A stretch of 64,000 bases of DNA from Magnetococcus sp. PR-3 (GCF_036689865.1 NZ_JBAHUQ010000006.1:94751-158750), one strand, 5' to 3'. Positions 9,389 through 18,287 are shown, counted from the first letter of the stretch. Program-made: numbers and translations. The notes: generated by a model from the sequence alone, not told the origin.

Positions 9389-9700
9389 ATGGATAGCGTG
9401 GTTTTTGATACAGATATAACACCGGTTCATCCTGGAACGGTGTTGAAAGAGGATTATCTACAAGAGCTGGGCATCAACCAAAACCAATTGGCTGTTGCCA
9501 TTGGGGTTCAGCCCATTCGCATTAGTCAGATTATCCGTGGTCAACGGGCGGTTTCTGCAGATACGGCACTACGGTTGGGGCATTTTTTTGGTAACTCAGC
9601 TGAGTATTGGATGCGCCTGCAAGCCTATTATGATCTGGATCTCGCCCGTCTGGAGGTTGGTGCCGTAGGTCTAAAGGCCATTCAACCCCATGCCGGTTAA
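9389..9700 (+). CDS. higA: HigA-family antitoxin / XRE regulator, no adjacent toxin
   Basis: A 103-residue protein with the VapI/HigA architecture: HPGTVLKEDYLQELGI, then a helix-turn-helix NQNQLAVAIGVQPIRISQIIRG and the family tail TALRLGHFFGNSAEYWMRLQAYYDL. HigA proteins neutralise the HigB ribosome-dependent mRNase and repress their operon. Usually higB sits immediately upstream, but only 143 bp separate this gene from the hybrid kinase, which is too short, and no RelE-like frame follows. It is therefore an orphan antitoxin or a domesticated regulator. ATG 9389 follows a purine-rich GGGTAGGG. Confidence 0.9.
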   Translation: MDSVVFDTDITPVHPGTVLKEDYLQELGINQNQLAVAIGVQPIRISQIIRGQRAVSADTALRLGHFFGNSAEYWMRLQAYYDLDLARLEVGAVGLKAIQPHAG

Positions 9701-10444
9701 CGCCTAACACTTCAGTACACCCCTCCACCCTTGCAGGGGGCTTCACCCAATCCACAGGCTAAATAGCCTGCTGTGGTGAGTGCCTGCGGATCACAGACTG
9801 AAAAATTCTGATTCTCAACCGTGCAAGCTTCTCGATTTTTAGCCAAAACTATCTTTGGTCAAGCACACAGAACTTTGTTTTCATGCGTTTTGCACATGTT
9901 GCCATTCTTCTCGGAGTCATTCTCTCTGCACAGTGGTACTGAGGCAATGACAGCGCGCCTGAGTTCAGGATAGTGATACATGTGGGATATCTTCTGAGTA
10001 CCAAACAGAAGAAGTGTCATATGGCCGTTTAAGCTGTGGTATGGAGCGCCTATTGGGTTTCACGATATGCACAGCAGTATGCATCGGCTTCCTTAAATAA
10101 GTTTGGCCCAACTTACTTGGTGACACTGGCCATCTATAGGGGGCGGCTACGGGCTCTAGCATAAAGCATGAGCCCAACAGGAGTTGTGTGTTTAAATTTC
10201 GGTTTTGCACAGGATTCCAGCAGAAAAAGAGCGTTCTTTAGGCCGCTCTTAGCTGGTTCAGGTGTTATGATCGTTTGAGATCGGCATCATGCTGTTTTTG
10301 TAAAAGCTCTCCGCGAGTTGAGCATGTCGTCAACCATTCTACACCATGATTGATCTGGCACGTAAACCCCCCCAGTATTATGATGGTATTCGGGACTTTG
10401 CGCGTCCGTACATCTATTTCCGTTAGCCAATCAAGGGACAACGC
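9701..10444. other. 744-bp region with no recognised gene
   Basis: No confident coding region. A minus frame at 9965-10210 (81 codons) has no recognisable family or ribosome site. There is an imperfect palindrome near 9752-9776 (CCACA-GGCTA-AA-TAGCC-..-TGTGG). It could hold degraded sequence left after loss of accessory genes next to the orphan antitoxin, but nothing proves that. Confidence 0.5.
9752..9776. repeat. imperfect palindrome behind higA
   Basis: GGCTA-AA-TAGCC core inside CCACA/TGTGG outer arms with a 3-base bulge on one side. No T-run follows, so it is not a standard terminator. Confidence 0.35.
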
Positions 10445-11353
10445 ATGAAAGATACACAAGTGAGCTCCACGGCGCTTACCGTTATACAAGGGCTGCTTTT
10501 TAGTGCGGATTATAGCCAGGATGGTCACCTTGTTTCCCCGGAACAAAGCGAGGCATGTCGGCGTGTTCTGGCATCCATTCCCCAAGGAAAAAAGCGCCTG
10601 AAACAACTGGATAGTGTGGTATATCGTACGCTCGCGCCGCTCATGGAATATGCACTGGTTCCAGGAATCACCCGTCATTATGTCTTGCGTAAACATCATA
10701 TTGAACAAACGACCCGTACCCTATTGAACCAACAAATCAGCCAAATTGTGGTCTTAGGTGCTGGTTTTGACACGTTAGGTTGGCGTCTCAGTCAATCCCA
10801 CCCTCATCTCACTATTATTGAGATCGATCATCCCAATACCAGCGAGCTGAAACAAGCCGCGTTGGTGGATAAACCGGTTGATAATCTCCACTTTTTGGCG
10901 GTGGACCTGGGCAAAGAGCCACTTCCAAAAGTGCTTGAGCGCGCCCCTTTTTATGACCCTGCACAGAAGAGCCTTTTTATCTGTGAAGGGGTCTTGATGT
11001 ACTTGCCGGAGGTTGCTGTACAAGCACTGCTTGGTTTTTTGCGGCAGGTGAATCAACACCCCATACATTTGCTGTTTTCGGCTCTAGAGCCTATGGGTAG
11101 CCCCCAAAATAATACACGGTGGCTACTTCAACAGTATCTGCGCTTTGCTGGAGAAGGGTTAATGTGGGATAAGCCACAAGCTCAAATGGAGTCGTTCTTA
11201 GCCGAGAATGGTTTTGATCTTTTGGAGAGTGATAATGGTGCAACGCTTAAATCCCGCTACCTGGAGGAAGATGCTGCCGGTGTGGTGCATTTAGGTGAGT
11301 ATTTGGTTTTAAGTCGTGCTTTACCCATAAATGCGCAAAAGGCAACCTTATGA
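10445..11353 (+). CDS. SAM-dependent methyltransferase, leucine carboxyl methyltransferase (LCMT/Ppm1) family
   Basis: A 302-residue protein with the LCMT/Ppm1 signature: N-terminal helical part with RHYVLRKHHIE, SAM-binding motif I around residue 102 (VVLGAGFDTLGWRL), the acidic IEIDHP motif, and FICEGVLMYLPE near 180. Family members transfer methyl from SAM to a carboxylate (PP2A C-terminus in eukaryotes, polyketide acids and other small acids in bacteria). Its stop overlaps the start of the next gene by 4 bp (ATGA), so the two proteins are translationally coupled and probably act on the same molecule. ATG 10445 opens the frame; the longer minus frame covering its first 260 bp is a shadow. 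The substrate is unknown. Confidence 0.88.
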   Translation: MKDTQVSSTALTVIQGLLFSADYSQDGHLVSPEQSEACRRVLASIPQGKKRLKQLDSVVYRTLAPLMEYALVPGITRHYVLRKHHIEQTTRTLLNQQISQIVVLGAGFDTLGWRLSQSHPHLTIIEIDHPNTSELKQAALVDKPVDNLHFLAVDLGKEPLPKVLERAPFYDPAQKSLFICEGVLMYLPEVAVQALLGFLRQVNQHPIHLLFSALEPMGSPQNNTRWLLQQYLRFAGEGLMWDKPQAQMESFLAENGFDLLESDNGATLKSRYLEEDAAGVVHLGEYLVLSRALPINAQKATL

Positions 11354-12285
11354 GTATTCGAACCAAACTGGCTGAAACACCAGAAGAGTTACATGCTTGT
11401 TATCAACTCAGACACCGGGTCTTTGCTGAAGGGGAGTTTCCCTTCCCTCCACAACCTGCCCACTGCTTTATTGACCGTTTTGATGCCTATGGGACCTCCA
11501 GTTTATTCATGGCTATGGATGAAACCGGAGAAGTCGTTGGTACCTTACGTGTGTCGTTGGATGATCCCATAGTGGGGCTACCTGCCGATGAATTTTTTGA
11601 TTTCCGCAGCCACCTAACTGACTCAGCACCTGTTAAGGTTGGTAGCGCAAGCCAACTCTGTGTGGACCCACATCACCGGGGGCAGTTAAAAGTAGTCAAT
11701 GGCTTGACCATGCTGACCTACTATTGGGCCCACCGTCATGATTTGAGCCATGTCTTTTGTCCCTTTAATCCCCGTTTGGCCAAAGCGATGGGGAGAATTG
11801 GCTTTCACAAAATCGGTGAGGTGGTGGATGCCGTGAACCACCACGGCGTACCGATTCAACCCATGATGTTGAAGATGGCGGATGTGCGGGACAGTTTTAT
11901 CGAATTTTTACACAAGCAGCAGATTGTACACTTCATGGAATCTTTCTATCGGGAGTATTTCAGTGCTGGAGAGGTTGTGATTCAGGAAGGGGATACGGGA
12001 GAGTATGCGTATTTCATTGTGGATGGACACGCACAAGTAACGTTACATCAGGGTGATACAAATGCAGAGGTTCTTTCTGATTTAGGACCTGGGGATCTGT
12101 TTGGAGAAATTGCGCTTTTGGTCGATGTAAAGCGTACTGCCAGCGTTCTCGCCACAACCGACTTAGAGGTGATGGTTATGAGCCGCAAACAATTTCTTAA
12201 CAGCGTGGAGCAAGATCCAAAGGAAGCTGTATTTATGCTTAGAACACTGGGCGGACGTTTGGCTCAACTGCTGTCCAGATTGTAA
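11350..12285 (+). CDS. N-acyl amino acid synthase-like GNAT fused to a cyclic-nucleotide-binding domain
   Basis: A 311-residue fusion. Residues ~1-190 resemble the FeeM/PEP-CTERM-associated N-acyl amino acid synthase branch of the acyltransferase superfamily, related to LuxI: ACYQLRHRVFAEGEFPFP at the N-terminus, VGTLRVSLDD, and SASQLCVDPHHRG in the GNAT core. Residues ~205-310 are a cNMP/CRP-type beta-barrel with an intact phosphate-binding cassette: GDLFGEIALL with Glu253 and RTASV with Arg262. There is no helix-turn-helix after the barrel, so cyclic nucleotide would control the enzyme rather than DNA binding. The ATGA overlap couples it to the carboxyl methyltransferase. A hairpin terminator follows at 12363. 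The acyl donor and acceptor are unknown; a hemolysin-type acyltransferase role is an alternative. Confidence 0.82.
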   Translation: MSIRTKLAETPEELHACYQLRHRVFAEGEFPFPPQPAHCFIDRFDAYGTSSLFMAMDETGEVVGTLRVSLDDPIVGLPADEFFDFRSHLTDSAPVKVGSASQLCVDPHHRGQLKVVNGLTMLTYYWAHRHDLSHVFCPFNPRLAKAMGRIGFHKIGEVVDAVNHHGVPIQPMMLKMADVRDSFIEFLHKQQIVHFMESFYREYFSAGEVVIQEGDTGEYAYFIVDGHAQVTLHQGDTNAEVLSDLGPGDLFGEIALLVDVKRTASVLATTDLEVMVMSRKQFLNSVEQDPKEAVFMLRTLGGRLAQLLSRL

Positions 12286-12362
12286 TCACAATCGCGTAGT
12301 TCGCATGGCCAGAATAGGCGTTGCCTAAAACCCTGTGCCTATCATGCTCAACATCAAGCTTG

Positions 12363-12396
12363 CACCATGAGCTCTTCAGCTTGTGGTGTTTTGTTT
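12363..12396 (+). terminator. probable terminator of the methyltransferase-acyltransferase operon
   Basis: An 11-bp stem CACCATGAGCT / AGCTTGTGGTG with two G-U pairs, CTTC loop, then TTTTGTTT, 78 bp after the stop. Confidence 0.6.
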
Positions 12397-12668
12397 GGAG
12401 AGTAGAGATGTTTAATGATTATCTACATGGTCTTTAAACAAGAATTTAAGGACAGATCCAGTGATTAATCGTCGAAAATCATTTTTCCATTTAACCTCTC
12501 AAACGTCTTAGCCTTATAAAGGCGCAGACACCTTTTTTAGATCATGAACTCCTACAACCCCTCTTACTCAGCTGGCCATGCAGGCTATTGAAGTAGATCC
12601 GTTGGCAGGGGATATCGAAGCATCACTTTAGACCCCAAGTTACGATAGGGTCGTGTTAGGGCATAAAC
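12397..12668. other. gene-free stretch before tRNA-Val
   Basis: Middle part of a 595-bp gap (12286-12880). No gene seen; a short hairpin GCCTT-ATA-AAGGC occurs at ~12511-12523. Confidence 0.45.
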
Positions 12669-12707
12669 GCAAAACAGGCGATTGAACATCGTGTCCAACC
12701 GCCTGTA
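12669..12707 (-). terminator. terminator of tRNA-Val
   Basis: On the minus strand an 11-bp stem ACAGGCGGTTG / CAATCGCCTGT (one G-U) is followed by TTTTG, starting 15 bp after the tRNA 3' end. Confidence 0.7.
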
Positions 12708-12721
12708 AATACATAAATAAA

Positions 12722-12796
12722 TGGTGGGCGATACTGGGATTGAACCAGTGACCCCTGCCGTGTGAAGGCAGTGCTCTCCCGCTGAGCTAATCGCCC
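12722..12796 (-). tRNA. tRNA-Val (anticodon CAC)
   Basis: A complete 75-nt cloverleaf on the minus strand. The acceptor stem is GGGCGAT/ATCGCCC, the D arm includes AGCTCAGCGGGAGAGC, and the anticodon stem is CTGCC/GGCAG with loop TTCACAC. The TPsiC arm contains GGTTCAATCC, the discriminator is A, and CCA is encoded. Anticodon CAC reads valine codon GUG. Confidence 0.96.
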
Positions 12797-12880
12797 TTAC
12801 CCCTGTTCAAGGAGCGTGCTTTATACCCAAAACGATGTTACATTGTCAAAGAAAAAAGCGTACTTGGACGGTAATGTTGA

Positions 12881-13768
12881 ATGAATCCCACCGCACATGA
12901 TTGGATCGCAGCTCTGGCGTACTTGGAAGCCTCAGGTATACCTATGCTTCATGGCGATTTACCCACAATTGAACAGATCCAAAATGGCTGGGATGCCCCA
13001 CCCAAACGTGCGTGGCGGGCACCTGTTCTACAATCCGACCCGTCCACACCAGATGTACCTCCTCCATCCCGGCAACAGATGCCGGATCAAGACCCCCCTG
13101 CGTTTTTAAAGCGTCAATCCAGTAAGTCGGGCGCACCACCGCCTGCAAAAACTAAAACCACACCGGTTGAGGTGGATGTACCTAAACCCCTAGAGCTCCC
13201 TGATGATAAGGCCGCTGCGCTGGAGCATATTGCCCAGTTTTGTAAAAGTTGTGAACGGTGTGATCTGGCCCAAACACGCACGCAGGCTGTTCCTGGGGTT
13301 GGTAGCCCACACGCCCCCGTTGTTTTTGTGGGTGAGGCACCTGGTGCCGATGAGGACCGTTTGGGTGAGCCTTTTGTTGGGGCCGCGGGTCATCTGTTGG
13401 ATAAAATGATCTCAGCCGTTGGGTTTCAGCGTAGTGATATCTACATTGCCAATGTTATCAAATGTCGCCCACCGGGTAACCGCAATCCGCAAACCCATGA
13501 AGTGGCTTTGTGCCAAGGCTATCTCCACCAACAGTTGGAGGTCATTGCCCCTAAAGCTATCTTCGCTCTGGGACGGTTTGCCATCCAAAGTCTTTTGGGT
13601 AGTACCGATAGTGTGGCGGCCATTCGTCGTAGACAAAATGCATGGCGCGGGATACCTGTTGTGGCCTCTTATCACCCAGCGTTTTATTTGCGGACACCAG
13701 CCCGTAAAAAAGATGGTTGGATGGACCTGATCCGTTTGAAACAGCTGTTGAACGAACCCCCTGCATAA
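12881..13768 (+). CDS. uracil-DNA glycosylase, family 4 (Fe-S type)
   Basis: Removes uracil from DNA (base excision repair). The catalytic region spans ~115-290: [14 protein letters not shown] supplies two of the four cluster cysteines, GEAPGADED is motif [16 protein letters not shown] follows, [11 protein letters not shown] contributes another Cys, and SYHPAFYLR is motif B. Residues 1-110 are a poorly conserved, proline-rich extension ([16 protein letters not shown] and similar) of the kind seen in many proteobacterial family 4 enzymes, where it is thought to be disordered. ATG 12881 is the first start in frame; the ribosome site is weak. It stands alone, between tRNA-Val and the binding-protein/kinase operon. 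Confidence 0.93.
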   Translation: MNPTAHDWIAALAYLEASGIPMLHGDLPTIEQIQNGWDAPPKRAWRAPVLQSDPSTPDVPPPSRQQMPDQDPPAFLKRQSSKSGAPPPAKTKTTPVEVDVPKPLELPDDKAAALEHIAQFCKSCERCDLAQTRTQAVPGVGSPHAPVVFVGEAPGADEDRLGEPFVGAAGHLLDKMISAVGFQRSDIYIANVIKCRPPGNRNPQTHEVALCQGYLHQQLEVIAPKAIFALGRFAIQSLLGSTDSVAAIRRRQNAWRGIPVVASYHPAFYLRTPARKKDGWMDLIRLKQLLNEPPA

Positions 13769-13909
13769 ATCATCAATTGTATAATTGTTTCTTAACACCC
13801 CTCTGTTTTATATATAAATTTTATCTGCCCCTATATTCTTTTCATTCGCTGTTCAGTGGCGTAACATGTCTTGGAAGGGGGGATTGATGAACGGTCGGAG
13901 TGCTTGTCT

Positions 13910-14770
13910 ATGTTAAGCATACGCTTGTTGCTGCCTCTTTTTCTTGTCATGATTTTGTTTACAACCATGACACTACCTGCGCGTGCCCAGCCTGTTCTTA
14001 CGTTTGGTGTCCATCCCTTTTTACCAGCAACTGAACTTCATAAGCGTTTTCAACCTCTGATTAAACACCTCACCCACATCATGAAGCGGCCGGTACGCTT
14101 ACATGTGGCATCAACCTATGCTGAGCATATAGATAATGTTGGTAACCAGCTGGTTGATATCGCTTTTTTAGGTCCATCCCCCTATGTCAAAATTGTTAAA
14201 AAATATGGCCCACCTAAACTGTTGGCACAGCTAAGGGTTAAAGGAAAAGATACTTTTCATGGGGTGATTTTTACCTATCAAGCCGCAACGATCGTAAAGT
14301 TAGAGCAGTTAAAGGGTAAGCGCATGGCCTTTGGTGATGTTAACTCAACCATGAGCCATCTGGTGCCGCTGCATATGTTGGAAAAGGTGGGTGTTAGTAA
14401 GGTGGATCTGGCCAGTCACCAACATGTTCAGAACCATGTAAATGTTATTTATGGTGTCTTGACGGGATTGTTCGATGCGGGTGCAGCCAAAGAGAGTGTG
14501 TACAAACGTTATGCTCACTGGGGTTTGCGCGTTTTAGAAAAATCATCAGCAATACCCAACCATGTCATTGTTGCCCGCTCCAATCTACCGGAAGAGGTCA
14601 TTGCTGAAGTTAAAAAAGCACTGGCTTTGTTAAAGCCAAAAACCATGGATGCGCAGTTATTAAAGGCACTTAAACCTGGTATTACAGGGTTAGGGGTTGT
14701 TTCGGATAAAGCCTTTGATGGGTTGCGGCACATCTTGAACATTTCAATACCTAAGCGGGGTGTGGAATGA
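13910..14770 (+). CDS. PhnD-like periplasmic binding protein (phosphate/phosphite/phosphonate type)
   Basis: Chosen start is ATG 13910, with GGAG 9 bases ahead; an upstream in-frame TTG at 13871 would put charged residues before the signal peptide. The 286-residue product has a signal peptide ending ARAQP and then a PhnD-type binding fold: LTFGVHPFLPATELHKRFQPL, VDIAFLGPSPYV, GKRMAFGDVNSTMSH, and FDAGAAKESVY. The family normally serves an ABC importer, but no permease or ATPase gene is near. Instead its stop overlaps the start of a hybrid kinase by 4 bp (ATGA), so it most likely presents a ligand to the kinase's periplasmic domain. The ligand is unknown and need not be phosphonate. Confidence 0.88.
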   Translation: MLSIRLLLPLFLVMILFTTMTLPARAQPVLTFGVHPFLPATELHKRFQPLIKHLTHIMKRPVRLHVASTYAEHIDNVGNQLVDIAFLGPSPYVKIVKKYGPPKLLAQLRVKGKDTFHGVIFTYQAATIVKLEQLKGKRMAFGDVNSTMSHLVPLHMLEKVGVSKVDLASHQHVQNHVNVIYGVLTGLFDAGAAKESVYKRYAHWGLRVLEKSSAIPNHVIVARSNLPEEVIAEVKKALALLKPKTMDAQLLKALKPGITGLGVVSDKAFDGLRHILNISIPKRGVE

Positions 14771-17649
14771 AGCAAGAGCAGCTTACGGTCTTTAATGCAC
14801 GTCCGCTTATTCTATTTGCCATCGCCCTGCTGGCGTTATTGGCGGTACAGCTGTGGGTGACCACCTCTAAACACTACACCTATATGCAGGAAGATCTGCA
14901 TCGTAGTGTAAAAACACAGCTCTCTTTGTTAAGTACAACCATTCAAGATGCCGCCATTCGGGGGGATCTGGCACAGATTAAACGTACGTTGGAAGAGTGG
15001 GGTCTTAAGCACCAAGAAATCATATCGGTGCGTGCACTCTCTCCAACAGGTTTTGCCCTGGTTCAGTACCAAGGCAGTGCCGCCAGGGGAGAAACTTTTA
15101 CCCATAAGAGTGAGGTATGGGTGGACCAACGCTTGGTCTTAACCCTGGAAGTAACCCACGATCTTAGCCTGATCGCTTCGCGTATTCGTACCTTAACGGT
15201 GTTCATGGGAGTGGTTTCAAGTCTGATCACGCTGCTCTTTGGTATTACCGTTTGGTGGATGCTTACCCGTTATGCCATTGCACCGCTTAATCTGGAGTTA
15301 ACCCGTCGCCGCAAGGCGGAGGCGATGATCCGAGAGAGCCAGGAAGCGTTGGTCGAGGCCCAGATGGTTGCACATATGGGCAGTTGGAATTGGAGCTTGA
15401 CCAGTGGTGAAATGGTCTGGTCAGAAGGGCTCTATCGACTCCTTGGTATAAGCTCTGAAACGGCCATTAATGCTGTTGAGACCTTTATGGAACTGGTGCC
15501 GCAAAAAGAGCAGCGGCAGGTACGACATATGCTGGAGGACTTTGCCAACCAACGGGTGAAGCAGTTTCATCTAGAGCACCGGATTCGGCGACAGGATGGT
15601 GAGGTTTTACACGTGTTGCATCGGTGTGAGCGGGTGGCCAGTAGTGATGGTACTTTTCCGACTGTACGCGGTACCTTGATCGATATTAGCCAAAGTGAGG
15701 CGCTGCGCGCGGCGCTTGCTGCGAGTGAGGAGAAGTTCCGTAACCTATTCAATAATATGGGTAGCGGTGTTGCGATTTATGAAGCAACACTGGATGGTGA
15801 AGATTTTATTTTTCGTGATTTGAATAAAGCAGGGTGTGAGTTCACCCATTTAAGCCGTGAGGCAGTTTTGGGCAAGCCCGTTACTCAAATGTTCCCTGGT
15901 ATTGATCAAATGGGAATGTTGGATGTACTCAAACGGGTATGGCGCACCGGTGAACCGGTTCATTTTCCCCTTAATCAATATGAAGATGATCGTATTCAGC
16001 AATGGGTTGAAAACTATGTGTACCGGTTAGAGAGTGGGGAGGTGGTTGCGGTTTTTGAAGATGTGACTTCCATAAAAGAGGCACAACTGGGTTTAGAGTT
16101 AAGCGAGCGACGTTTTAGAGAGATGGCAGAAACGTTGGAAGATGTTTTTTGGATTACCAGTGCCCAGGGGCATGAAGTTTTGTATGTGAACCCAGCTTTT
16201 GAAAAAGTATGGGGTTACCCTTCAGAGGCTTTAATAGAAGATTATGGGCTGTGGTCTAAAGTTATTCATATGGAAGATAAACCCGCTGTAGAGCGTGCTT
16301 TTGGGGATGCCATTGTATTAGGGCAAATGTTTGACCAAGAGTATCGGATTATCCGCCCGGATGGCCAAATGCGTTGGATCCATGATCGTGGTTACCCCAT
16401 TATTGAGCGGGGTAAGGTTGTGCGGATTGTTGGGTTGGCAACGGATATCAGCACTGTAAAAGAGAGTGAAGTTGCCCTGAAACAAGCAACCTTTCAAGCG
16501 CAAGAGGCCAGTCAAGCCAAGAGCGAGTTCCTGGCGACGATGTCTCATGAAATTCGCACCCCAATGAATACCGTAATTGGTATGACAGAGATGTTGTTAG
16601 AGACCCCACTGACCGATGAACAACAAAAATATGTAGAGGGTTTACGCAGTTCGGGTGAGGCCCTGCTGGATTTAATTAATGCCATTTTAGACCTCACTAA
16701 AATTGAGTCTGGACGTTTAGAGTTATCACCAGAAAATTATGATTTTCATGCATTGTTACGGGAAACCTGCCGGGTCATGCGTTATTCGGCTGAATCCAAG
16801 GGTTTGGAGCTCCATTTAACGATGGCCCCAGAAGTACCGCACTATCTGTTGGGTGATGCACCTAGGCTGCGGCAAGTATTGATCAATTTGGTGGGTAATG
16901 CGGTTAAGTTTACAGAGTCCGGTTCTGTACAGGTAGAGGTAATGATTGATGAGCAGATGGATCAACTACGCATGAATGTGGTTGATACTGGGGTTGGTAT
17001 ACCCAAAGCACATTTATCACGTATTTTTGATATGTTTTCCCAAGCGGATTCCAGTATTGCGCGCAAGTTTGGGGGAAGTGGCTTAGGCTTGACCATCTCT
17101 CAACGCTTAATCCAGTTAATGGGTGGGCAAATCCGTGTGGATAGTGAGGTCCACAAAGGGAGCCGTTTTGCCATTGCCATTCCTTATATAGCAGGGTTTA
17201 TACCCGATCAACCAGAGCATGGCATAGATCAGAGCAATTTGGCCTCATCCAAAGGGTTAAACATTCTATTGGCCGAGGATTCACAAGATAACCGAACGTT
17301 AATGCAGGCCTATCTTGCCCACACCAACCATCGCTTAACTTTTGCGGTTAACGGTGAAGAAGCTGAAAAGTGTGTCTTAGCCGATGGCCCGTTCGACCTG
17401 ATTTTAATGGATGTTCAGATGCCGCTGGTGGATGGCTATACCGCAACACGTCGTATACGCCAGTGGGAACAGGAGGTGGGCGGTGGTCATCGTCTGCCCA
17501 TTATTGCATTAACGGCCCATGCGCTTAAAGAAGATGAAGAGCGCAGTTTTGCAGCTGGGTGTGATGCACATTTAACCAAACCCATTCGAAAACAGCGGCT
17601 CTTAGAGATTTTGAACCACTATACCCCCCAGGAAACTCCGTCTACATGA
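14767..17649 (+). CDS. hybrid sensor histidine kinase partnered with a PhnD-like binding protein
   Basis: A 960-residue membrane kinase. TM1 is ~13-30, a short periplasmic domain is ~31-135, TM2 is ~145-170. Then come three PAS/PAC modules (~195-315, ~322-440, ~445-570), HisKA with His594 (SHEIRTPMN), HATPase (NLVGNAVKF, DTGVGIP, GSGLGL) to ~825, and a receiver with Asp882 (LILMDVQMP). There is no HPt, so phosphate would leave through another protein. It overlaps the binding-protein gene by 4 bp, which argues for a binding-protein/kinase sensor complex analogous to LuxP-LuxQ. The arrangement, not sequence similarity to LuxQ, is the basis. A weak hairpin (17659-17677) follows. Confidence 0.93.
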   Translation: MKQEQLTVFNARPLILFAIALLALLAVQLWVTTSKHYTYMQEDLHRSVKTQLSLLSTTIQDAAIRGDLAQIKRTLEEWGLKHQEIISVRALSPTGFALVQYQGSAARGETFTHKSEVWVDQRLVLTLEVTHDLSLIASRIRTLTVFMGVVSSLITLLFGITVWWMLTRYAIAPLNLELTRRRKAEAMIRESQEALVEAQMVAHMGSWNWSLTSGEMVWSEGLYRLLGISSETAINAVETFMELVPQKEQRQVRHMLEDFANQRVKQFHLEHRIRRQDGEVLHVLHRCERVASSDGTFPTVRGTLIDISQSEALRAALAASEEKFRNLFNNMGSGVAIYEATLDGEDFIFRDLNKAGCEFTHLSREAVLGKPVTQMFPGIDQMGMLDVLKRVWRTGEPVHFPLNQYEDDRIQQWVENYVYRLESGEVVAVFEDVTSIKEAQLGLELSERRFREMAETLEDVFWITSAQGHEVLYVNPAFEKVWGYPSEALIEDYGLWSKVIHMEDKPAVERAFGDAIVLGQMFDQEYRIIRPDGQMRWIHDRGYPIIERGKVVRIVGLATDISTVKESEVALKQATFQAQEASQAKSEFLATMSHEIRTPMNTVIGMTEMLLETPLTDEQQKYVEGLRSSGEALLDLINAILDLTKIESGRLELSPENYDFHALLRETCRVMRYSAESKGLELHLTMAPEVPHYLLGDAPRLRQVLINLVGNAVKFTESGSVQVEVMIDEQMDQLRMNVVDTGVGIPKAHLSRIFDMFSQADSSIARKFGGSGLGLTISQRLIQLMGGQIRVDSEVHKGSRFAIAIPYIAGFIPDQPEHGIDQSNLASSKGLNILLAEDSQDNRTLMQAYLAHTNHRLTFAVNGEEAEKCVLADGPFDLILMDVQMPLVDGYTATRRIRQWEQEVGGGHRLPIIALTAHALKEDEERSFAAGCDAHLTKPIRKQRLLEILNHYTPQETPST

Positions 17650-17926
17650 GCGTAGGGTAGCCAATATCGGTTTGGCTGTTATGCTGTTGGTAAAATATGC
17701 GCAATATCAGGTGTATATGGGTTCTTTTTCATTCAAAAGGTCCTGGTTGCGGGTGTGTTACCTGATGCAACCGTGGGGAGTGGTCTTATGTTGCTGCCCA
17801 TTAGAACAGTCTATACCTCGTGACCGCGCCATGACACTGTGCTCACGATATAAGTTGATAAGTGTAGTGAAGGTGATAGAAAAACCATTTTTCTTACCCG
17901 TGTAAAACCAGTCAACATATTTAAGT

Positions 17927-17948
17927 ATTTGCAAATTGCATTGCAAAT
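17927..17948. promoter_or_regulatory. spaced palindrome ATTTGCAA-N6-TTGCAAAT
   Basis: A perfect 8-6-8 inverted repeat whose 22-bp length and AT-rich symmetric arms fit a dimeric helix-turn-helix site. No bound protein is known. Confidence 0.4.
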
Positions 17949-18250
17949 CAACAATTGTGGCGTTATGCAAGAGATAAGATCTTGGCTATCCCCTTGAAAT
18001 TTAATAGATCATACAGTGGCATGTGTTGTGAGTGAGAGAAGGTAAGCGGAAAGCGGAAAATGAAGCTTCTGTTTCCTTCCGCACCACATAGGTTAGTACC
18101 ACAAAACCGGTCAGCACAATGGGTGGCCCGTGGAAGATCCTGACCTTTTATTTAGAGGTTTTGCTCAGTAGGGTCTTGCATGGAATATCCGCATTTGTAT
18201 CCGCGTCGGTATTAACCCCTCTAGGTTCTCTCTTGGTGTGGATACCCTCC

Positions 18251-18287
18251 AGCCATCACCCCACCCTCTACGTAAGGGGTGGTGGCT
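18251..18287. other. strong G/C hairpin in intergenic DNA
   Basis: AGCCATCACCCC and GGGGTGGTGGCT pair over 12 bp with one G-U, 13-base loop. No T-run follows on either strand, so it is not an ordinary terminator. Confidence 0.4.

Noticed and set aside
9965..10210. 81-codon minus frame in the gap behind higA
   Set aside because: No ribosome site, no recognisable motif, in apparently degenerate DNA.
10265..10708. 147-codon minus frame across the start of the methyltransferase gene
   Set aside because: Overlaps the conserved N-terminus of the LCMT gene and shows no domain.
12722..12796. tRNA-Val as an integration site for a mobile element
   Set aside because: No integrase, direct repeat of the tRNA 3' end or foreign-looking gene block is visible on either side; XerC at 46036 is the housekeeping recombinase.
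13871..13909. Upstream TTG start for the PhnD-like gene
   Set aside because: Would put an acidic segment before the signal peptide; ATG 13910 has GGAG at good spacing.
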